From contig OX243811.1 in the NCBI GenBank assembly GCA_945859605.1, forward strand, positions 64,920,304 through 64,984,303: 64,000 bases of DNA, written 5' to 3'. The notes beneath the pieces are model-generated. The model searched no databases. It worked only from the letters and a program-made list of their open reading frames with translations, and had not been told where the DNA came from. The stretch comes from Lumbricus rubellus (Eukaryota > Annelida > Clitellata > Crassiclitellata > Lumbricidae). Shown piece by piece: positions 56,260 to 64,000 of the stretch (the first letter of the stretch is position 1; every line of letters starts with the position of its first letter). The position numbers were made by a program, and so were the translations under genes.

Positions 56260-57312
56260 TGATGTCACCAGTCAATAATAATTGTAAGTAAGTAAAACTA
56301 AGAGTGCGTGCGCCGGTCTGTTGCATCGAAAATATTATGCAACTGACGGTGGTGATAGGCTAATGCCGCTAATCCAGTCACTCGAACAGTGTTATAGGCT
56401 TATTATAATGACAGTTATCTCCTGCGTCTAGCCAATGATGAGATTTTTCAGGGCACAGGCCTACGGCAATAATGTACGTGTATATTTCTTAGGCCTACGT
56501 ATACGGCCTACGTCGTCATGATAGGCCTACAATAAAGCTTTCTGTTTTGCAGGACATGCAACAGGTGGTTTTCGCTGAATGTTTTAAACGATGAGGCCTA
56601 GGGCCTATATGTCGTTCTCCTTAAGCCGTTGAAACTAAGAGATAACAAGTCTGCTATAAATTATCAAAATTAGGCCTATTATTATTTTGTTTTGCCCTGA
56701 GGTACTTCATTTCCCCCAGGGACTTAGCCTATGGACCATTATTATTTGAGGAGTGTAGGCTACGTCTGGTGGGCCAGGCCTCGAATTCAGGGTGTGAGGC
56801 AAAGTACCTTTGAAAGCGACCAGGTTCAAGGTTGTAGCGTTGAATGGAAGTGGACAGACGTTCAAAAAAGAAAGAAAGCTTCACGTCTGTCACCAGTGTT
56901 ATTAACTTATTATTATTATTATTGCTACTACTGTTAGGCCTACTATTATGATTCTTCTTATTTTTCATTCATTTTATTATTAAGAAAACTGATTTAATGG
57001 ATAGACATACGGGCAGGGCTGAAAGTGATTCTGGTCGGTCGGGTTCTGCGACCCGGCATTGATTTTCGTGGCTTGCTGGTGCCGAGTCTCAGCCAGATCG
57101 CGAAATTTAATTGGATCTAGGCCTATAGGCTTAACCATGTTATTTTTGTGAGTTGCGCCACTGTGCAATTGAAATCTATACATCTTCCACATTCTGCCTA
57201 AAATCATTATCAGCTGACCCAGACATTGATTTGTTTTTAAATTGGATGATCCCTAGATACAGTGGTAACTTCTGGATGCTTTTTTTAGTGGTAACGCTGG
57301 TCATACCTCATA

Positions 57313-57510
57313 ACAGATCAAGATAACAGATATTTAAAAAATCTATCATTCATCAATGAACAGTTAACTTTGAGAAGGGAGTATTTAGTGCAATGATTAA
57401 CACTCTGGCACAAAGAGCCCACGAACAGGGATCACTTCCCATTGCCCTCCAAGAGGTCCACTCAACCTTCCATTCGACAGACGGTGTTGATAAAATAAAT
57501 AGTAGGACAT
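57313..57510. repeat. 198-bp direct repeat, copy 1
   Basis: It starts ACAGATCAAGATAACAGATA and ends AAATAGTAGGACAT. It matches 58071-58268 with only a handful of differences. Confidence 0.95.
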
Positions 57511-58070
57511 AGTCAGTCCACTCACGACTAATTAAAGGCCTATATACTACTGGTTGTGCCTCCCGGTCCCTCCCCAAAGAGCAGAACCCCTGCTCTAGGG
57601 TCCAGGCCTTGGACATCTAGATACTTTAACGCAATATCTATAACGCCTATGTATCTAGATGCCTAAGTCTAGGGCTAGGCCTATCTGCTCTCATATTTCG
57701 TGTGGCGGTGCTTATTAGGTTGGGAACCCTATTATATGCATGCGCTTTGCCACTGCTTTCCACTGTGCTACGCTGTCCACTGGAGTCCATCTTTTCATTT
57801 TCTTCAACCAGGATCACCTCAGAAAAAATTGCTTGATCTAGAATACTTTCTCAATCCTAAAACTTACAAATTTTTGCAATTGTTAGAATAAACAGCCTTT
57901 TGGCATAATTTTTTACCTAATTTTACAAATGGGCACAAATCTTGCAAATTTAAATTCAAGTGAATTGGTTTTGTTCTGTTTATTATTCATCGTCGAAAAA
58001 TGGCCAACCGACATGATTTCGTTTGACGAGAAATCCTTGATCACTGGAAAACATCAGAAAGAGAAAACTG

Positions 58071-58268
58071 ACAGATCAAGATAACAGATATGAAAAAAAT
58101 CTATCATTCATCAATGAACAGTTAACTTTGAGAAGGGAGTATTTAGTGCAATGATTAACACTCTGGCAAAAAGAGCCCACGAACAGGGATCACTTCCCAT
58201 TGCCCTCCAAGAGGTCCACTCAACCTTCCATTCGACAGATGTTGTTGATAAAATAAATAGTAGGACAT
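58071..58268. repeat. 198-bp direct repeat, copy 2
   Basis: The second copy has the same length and very high identity, 560 bp beyond the end of copy 1. The flanks of the two copies differ. Confidence 0.95.
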
Positions 58269-58574
58269 GATGAACGTTTAGCATGGCTGCCAGACAGTTA
58301 AATTTGACTCCTGTAATAACTTGTAATCATCCGTTCATACTTTGAATTGTAAACATTCTACGCCGATCTACGGTTCTTCGGTTTGAAGCAGCATAGGTCG
58401 CATGTACTTCATCTGACCTACTCGAAATTTTACGGCTGGTGCCATCACTGGCTTAAAATTAAACGAAGATTATTTAATTTTAATTTTTTTTACACCAAAC
58501 ACATCCTAAGAAAATATGAATTGAGTTCCGCCTGCAAATGAAACGACGTTTTTCTTCGCAACTGTTCATCGTTC

Positions 58575-61500
58575 TCAATCGTCCGTCGGATTGTCTGAAC
58601 TCTTGAACAGTCGAATGTGTTTGTCTTCTCCTCCGCTAATCATGAACTCTGGCACCGACCAATCGCAACAGAAGATCTTTCCTTCGTGACCGGTCATGTC
58701 GTAAAGCGATGCTTTCGGACTAAAACAAGACGAAATGAACGTAAAAAAATACAACGCCAGATTCTATGCGTCAGAAATGAGTATGCATGATAAAATTTTA
58801 AAACATCTTCCCGCTGTGAAATTATCTGCAGATATACAAAATTTCTATAGCACCCCTTTAAGAAAACTATTCGGAGGCACTCCCAACACCGGCACGGCCA
58901 CAGAGTAGCCTACGCTACGGCAAACTAAATGTTTTATAGATGATTTTGGCCAATTAACTTTGTGAAGGAGTAGAGAAGATTATCTGTATACACACATGAG
59001 GGGTTCCACAAATTGTACTTTCTTGCAAAGCAGTTGAAAACTTTGAACTCTGTAAAAATGTCAGAATGAGTCAACACGATAGTAGCTTGCAGAAAGCAAA
59101 ATGGCTTATTCTCGACAGAATCAGGTACATTAAAATTCCGATAAACAAATAAACAACCTTCTTGTATCCCACAGCTTGAAGACAGAGTCATGTGACCCGG
59201 AAATGAAATGATATTCGCTGACAGGTGACCAGTGGACGCAAGGCACCCACAGAGAATGCGATGTGTACGAGCATTTCGCCAGAGTAGCACCTAGGGTTGA
59301 AGTAGAAACAGGACAAAGTTTGCGAAAGAACATTCCAAATAAAGCAAGCAAGATAAAATATCTGTACAAGGACATAAGACTTCAGTTGACTATAAAAAAT
59401 TACAAATCATATAAAGAAGTTTTTTTAAATAAGGCAAAGCACTTCATCAAATTAGACCATTATTAGTTTTGGAAGACTTTAGTGTACATTCTAAGAGAAT
59501 GTACAATAATACTAATTATAAATCATGCAATCATGCCTTGCAATGATCAACCTCCTGGGCTACCAGCTTGCCCAAATATGAGAAGAGCAAACAGAGAAAA
59601 CTTTTATCTTTCAGCGCTTGTCTATGGCCATTCAGCGCTTTAATGAAGCTGCTTTCTGTAGCACTATTTCTACCAACAAAACCATCTGCAGCGAGACAAG
59701 CCATTCCAAAACAATGCCGCTCTAATTTTTTAAAACAAACAGCCATGGTACAAACTATATGAACAAAAATTATTCACAATCCATAACTGAGTAGGAGCAT
59801 AACATTATCATGTTTAAAAAATAACTATGATCTTAACTAGAAACCTAAGTGAACGAAACCTAACTAAGCACGGGACTGCACTCACAGTGAGCGATGCTGA
59901 AATTTAAGTGAAATTAATTGAAACTGTAATGTACTCAAGCAAAAGAGAATGACATTCAAATACAGATTAAAAACTATTTGAAATAAAACTTAGCGCATTT
60001 ACCATAACCATGACTGACCTGTTGTTCTGGGGTCATATACTCGTACATTGCGATCGCATGATCCCGTGACGATCAAGTGGCTGAGTGGGGAATACTGGAC
60101 GTCAAGGAAGACCGTTGGTCCGGTCTGTTAAATGTTTAAACAAACATCCAATGTAAAAAATAATTTTAAATATTAATAGCAATGTAATTTGTAAAGTTAA
60201 TTTCATTGCCCCCTCTCAGTAATATTAGGCCATGTTATGTTGTTGTTTAATTTATATTATCTATCCAGAGTAGACTTCTAAAGTCTTTTGTTTCTTTTCA
60301 AGAAAAATTACTTTAAAAATTTAGACTTTGATAACCGAAGTTCAGCATTCACTTTTGGAGATTCTCCAATATCAGCTAGCTTTTAGCTTGCTTTATTACT
60401 ATTCATGTGTAAAAGATGATGTAGAGCAAGTCCAGAGGATATGCAGGGTATCAAATAATGCTGGAAACGGTCATGCAGTAATCCCATATAATTGAAAACA
60501 TGATTAAATTGCACATATTCAACTTGCAGCTTCAAGTAACTACAATGGTCTTCAATTATATTAATATTGCGTACAAAACTTACAATGGTCGTCTTAAGAA
60601 CGCCCTTCTTAACGTCCCACAGTCGAACCGTGTGATCCATAGCGGCACTGCAGACGGTCTTGTTATCCATCCAACAGACGGACGACACGCTGTCCATGTG
60701 ACCTTCAAGGGACAGTTGCGGCACCTGCAAGAAATTTATGATGACAACTAAAAAAATTTAAATTCTAATGTAATATCATAAAAGAGGAAAACAATACAAG
60801 AGACAGTACCGGTAGGTGCCAGCTGGTGTGTTTACATCAAGGTGACTTACAGCGCTTAAAATGTGTATGGACGTTTTTTGGTTGGCGTCCATGCACTTAT
60901 TTTCGTATCTCTATTTCGTCCTATTTAAAAACGATTCTTGAAAAAGAACGACATGCATTCTCGAATTAACAGTTTTGATTTTCGGACGTACTTCGCTCGT
61001 CAGAACTGGATTTTCGGTCCTGCGTTTCTTCTTTGGTTTGTCACCGTCACCAGAAGGCTCTGTGGGAACAAGAAAAAGGAATCTGTACGTATCACAAGAT
61101 AAGATGGTTGAACGCAGTCAGCAGCTTAAGTGTGTGGCAAATCAGTCACAATTTAATAATCAAGAATTTATCACATGAATGATAAAATCGCTTCTTACCA
61201 ACTGATGTGTGCACAGTAGTCATATTTCATTCTATTACAGCATACCAGCAAGTAGGTGGCTTTAACCCTTTAATGCCAGAGGGTATAAGATTTCCCATAC
61301 CATTTACTACCATCTCGGCATTAAAGGGTTAAAGTAAGTGCTTTACCTCAATTTATTCCCTCGCTTTGGAATATTGTCCCCATCTACTCTATCTCTCTCA
61401 GATTCCTCTTCCCCATTTTCTTTTCTCAAAACTTATTTCTTCTCTCATGCTTTGCGCACTGGGAGCGGCTCTGAACGGTTCACCAAATAGAGGCGCTGTA

Positions 61501-64000
61501 TAAATCTTTTCATACAATACAGCACGCTGGCAGGCAGCTGGGTGACAGCATGCTAAACGTGGTTGTAGTGTGCTGGGACTGTGATGGGATTTCAGTATAC
61601 TTTCTGCACAATTGCTGAACATCATTGGATAGACCTTTGTGCCTAATAATTAATTGCATAATAAAATAATAATAAAATAATAATAGCTTGTGCCAAATTA
61701 TGGCTAAACACTGATGCAACGTTGCCAACATACCTGTTGACCAGATGTTGACGACGTGGTTCTGTGAAGCAGTTGCAAACTAAACAAAAACACAACAATT
61801 CTGCAGAAACCTTTAGATATGCACCATACACACATGAATTACACACTATAATTATAATAGCCAATCTCACATGAATTCAGGTAACTAACTAAGCAGCAAA
61901 TGATCAGATCTGAGTGTAATCACATAATTATACGCTTCTTGTACTCGCATTTCCTGAGCAGTGTAATCACACTTCCTTAGGGAAACACATTTCCTTAAGT
62001 TATCACATTTTCTCATGGCAATCACATCCCTAGACAAGTTCATCAATAGACCGACCACAAAAATCACCTTCAAAGCTTCAGAAAATATGACATTTGATTG
62101 GCTGACATTCTGCAACTTCCTATAATCCGTTCAATAACAATAGTAGTCCCAATTTAAATGCTCTGCTCTAAAATCACAATTTAAACTGAATTATGTGTCA
62201 ACAAACCATGGCTTTGTTTGGACTGACAGCCACACCGTCGATGCTCCTTGACAATGTCACACGACCTGACACTGGCACCGCGCAGACGCCAATGCATTCG
62301 ACAGACTTTGTCTTCTGATTCCACCGCCAGAGTCGGGCGGTTCCATCGTGAGATGCGGAGACAAATGTCTTCTCTGCATCATCTTCTCCTGCAGCAAAAA
62401 ACATCGAACACAACCAATAAGTACGCAAACCAGTAATTCATTAGATTAGATCACATTAGCTTAGATCACTTTAGATTAGATTACATCAAATTAGATTACA
62501 TTAGATTAACAATATACAATCAAAATTTAATGAATTAAAAGCCAGTGGTGGTGTCACGGTAAGGCATGTAACAGGAAATGTTTTTGCCTTTTTAGTTTTC
62601 CATTTACTACTTTGGTAATTTGGAGTTCCTCCTCTCACGAGGATTGCTATTTTAATACTCATCGTACATAACCTTACCATAACGTAAACTCACACCATAA
62701 ATAACGATATCATTAAACTGTAATTAACATAAATTGGCCAAGTGGCCATGTATCAAAAACTCGTCATAACATGTAGCTTTATTAACCCTTTACACGTTCA
62801 TTTTTCCCGTTAAGCCCGTGTTTTCAGCGGATATTCTCGGGGCAAACGGGTAAAGGGTTAAAACAACACGAACTTCCTGTGAACTTATCAACACCGAGAC
62901 ATACCATCATCTCGAATCCAAGCGACACTTTTGACAACTGCATCATGACCGCTCATCGCATGAACCAATTGACCACTGATGGTCCACACTCTCACAACGT
63001 TGTCATAGGATCCACTGAGAATACTACAAAACAATTACCATTCAATCAGTTCAATTGTTTGAAGTAAAATGCTGAAACATATGCAACTTCAGCAGACAAT
63101 ATTGTTCCGTGGATAAAGTCACAATACAAAAATAAAATTCATTAACTCATTCAAATATTTAAATATCACCTCTTTAAGGAAACTACTCAGATGTGCTCTT
63201 GACTAAAGCGCAGACAAAATAATAGCTTTAAAATGCTCATAATTCCAAAAATATAAAAAAGCTCTGAGTGATTTATACGATAGTAGATGTGCCCATAAGG
63301 AACATGCTAAGGCGAAATCATGATGATCTTTAATAGGTAATGATCAATTATGTGATCTAGCTCAAAGGTTACATCCGCTGCTAAATTGTAAGGAGCAAAC
63401 TTCGAAGGATGTGATTAGGGTCATTGTTAACTAGTATATGCTCTTACTGTCCATTTGATGCTCTGACGGCCATAACCCAATCATCTTGCATGATTGAATC
63501 AGACGGCGTTGGTGGACCAGCGGACTCAACATATTCGATTTCAACAAGAGTGTCCTAAAACATTAAAACACTCTAAATATTAGGAAACATAGCAAAACAT
63601 AGCTGCATAAGAAATCCTTCATAGCTCACTCATTGTATAGCATTGGGATAATGCTAATATTAATGTTTTCCCAAGATCTGACCTGTTCCCATTTTTAGAC
63701 ATGAGTAATGTTCATGTACCTCAGATCAGGGCCATAGAAAGAAATGTCCATTGAAATCAGTCCTCTCAATATTTATAATGTTCACTGATCCGGTCTTTGT
63801 TTGTGTTTTTGCTTGAATAATGTGCAAATTGTGCAACTTTTCGCCAAGTATGTAATAATATATATGTATAGTTGTTGAAAAGTATGAGCATGTAGTAATT
63901 CCGCAAGAGGTGCTAGCTATATATAAATCAACAGATACGATATCAGACACACAGATGCAGTGAAAATGAACAACTCACTGATTTAAGTTGCTTGAGTGAA
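58575..64000 (-). CDS. WDR12: WDR12, ribosome biogenesis WD40 protein (5' end outside window)
   Basis: Nucleolar subunit of the PES1-BOP1-WDR12 complex, needed for 60S rRNA processing. Coding exons in the window are 64000(partial)-63979, 63554-63448, 63023-62905, 62388-62207, 61779-61734, 61059-60992, 60724-60584, 60124-60019, 59290-59158 and 58719-58575, all joining in phase to about 355 residues and a stop. Recognised segments include VEIEYVE after the N-terminal ubiquitin-like domain, and WD repeats with SGSYDNVVRVW, VSASHDGTARLW, ATASQNHVVNIWS, SAAMDHTVRLWDV, TGSCDRNVRVYDP, SGSHDSVFKLWDTR and SGGEDKHIRLF. A Lys-rich linker (KPKKKRRTE) sits where human WDR12 has its nuclear-localisation-like loop. 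The exon at 61779-61734 is only 46 bp. The N-terminal domain lies beyond the right edge. Confidence 0.95.
58845..58910 (-). repeat. LINE-type 3' tail fragment
   Basis: AATTTCTATAGCACCCCTTT is followed by ATTCGGAGGCACTCCC, in a WDR12 intron. Same family as 54568-54640. Confidence 0.5.
60852..60960. repeat. Relative of the MITE at 7100-7253
   Basis: It starts CAGCGCTTAAAATGTGTATG and contains GGCGTCCATGCACTTATTTTC, both also present at 7100-7253. A matching right end was not found. Confidence 0.4.
61266..61328. mobile_element. TTAA-flanked micro-MITE
   Basis: A 63-bp sequence starting CCCTTTAATGCC and ending GGCATTAAAGGG, flanked on both sides by TTAA (61262-61265, 61329-61332). TTAA duplication and CCC...GGG ends are typical of piggyBac-type elements. 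It lies in a WDR12 intron. Confidence 0.6.
61380..61523 (+). repeat. LINE 3'-end fragment (tail family)
   Basis: A close copy of 850-1016: TTTTCTCAAAACTTATTTCT, GCGCACTGGGAGCGGCTC and AGAGGCGCTGTATAAAT, followed by ATACAATACA. Confidence 0.65.
62440..62512. repeat. Degenerate TTAGATCACA repeat
   Basis: Six to seven loose 10-bp units containing TTAGAT and CATTAG lie in a WDR12 intron. Confidence 0.75.
62786..62857. mobile_element. TTAA-flanked micro-MITE
   Basis: A 72-bp sequence with ends CCCTTTACACGTT and AACGGGTAAAGGG between TTAA sites (62782-62785, 62858-62861). Same style as 61266-61328 but a different core. Confidence 0.55.
63160..63215 (-). repeat. LINE-type 3' tail fragment
   Basis: TATCACCTCTTTAAGGAAAC is followed by TACTCAGATGTGCTC. 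A diverged tail-family copy in a WDR12 intron. Confidence 0.4.

Larger units (their letters stand above)
56161..58574. other. Intergenic region between WDR12 and calsyntenin
   Basis: The left end presumably carries the calsyntenin promoter and 5' UTR. The rest contains two direct copies of a 198-bp repeat (57313-57510 and 58071-58268), and a copy of the GCATGGCTGCC repeat at 58282-58365. No gene was recognised. Confidence 0.55.

Overview
This is an animal nuclear-genome window: AT-rich, intron-containing and dense in repeats. Every gene recognised lies on the minus strand, so genes read from right to left. Echinoderm or a related marine deuterostome is my best guess. The reasons are the calsyntenin structure, a foldback element built of 15-bp repeats that resembles the sea-urchin TU family, and the mix of CR1/L2-like LINEs, hAT-like MITEs and a Helitron. 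The species call is inference.

Left part (1-27.1 kb): four complete tandem cytochrome P450 genes of the CYP2 clan, called A (1052-4156), B (8056-11921), C (14204-19355) and D (22769-27052). Each has five coding exons with identical splice phases (exons 1, 2, 4 and 5 are 233, 122, 133 and 197 bp; exon 3 is 815-824 bp) and encodes 499-502 residues. Joined exons are open throughout, so none looks like a pseudogene. A, B and C share related upstream sequence. B and C also share a SINE at the same intron position, which dates the insertion before their split. Copy D has lost the I-helix acidic residue, and all four have Phe or Tyr where the C-helix Trp is expected.

Middle (27.1-33.2 kb): about 6 kb without a recognised gene, holding MITEs, hairpins, a palindrome and LINE debris.

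Right-centre (33.2-56.2 kb): a complete calsyntenin gene. Its 17 coding exons join in phase to 973 codons plus a stop: signal peptide, two cadherin repeats, LNS/laminin-G domain, membrane segment and an acidic tail with kinesin-light-chain-type motifs. Its introns hold a foldback element, a Helitron, a TA-flanked inverted-repeat element, tRNA-derived SINEs and many LINE 3' ends.

Right end (58.6-64 kb): WDR12, a ribosome-biogenesis WD40 protein. Its 5' end runs off the window. Nothing suggests functional cooperation among the three loci. The P450 array is the lineage-expanded part, while calsyntenin and WDR12 are conserved single-copy genes.

No tRNA or rRNA gene, CRISPR array or prokaryote-style operon was seen. 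All exon boundaries were placed by eye from splice dinucleotides, phase continuity and remembered family sequences; there was no alignment or transcript evidence.
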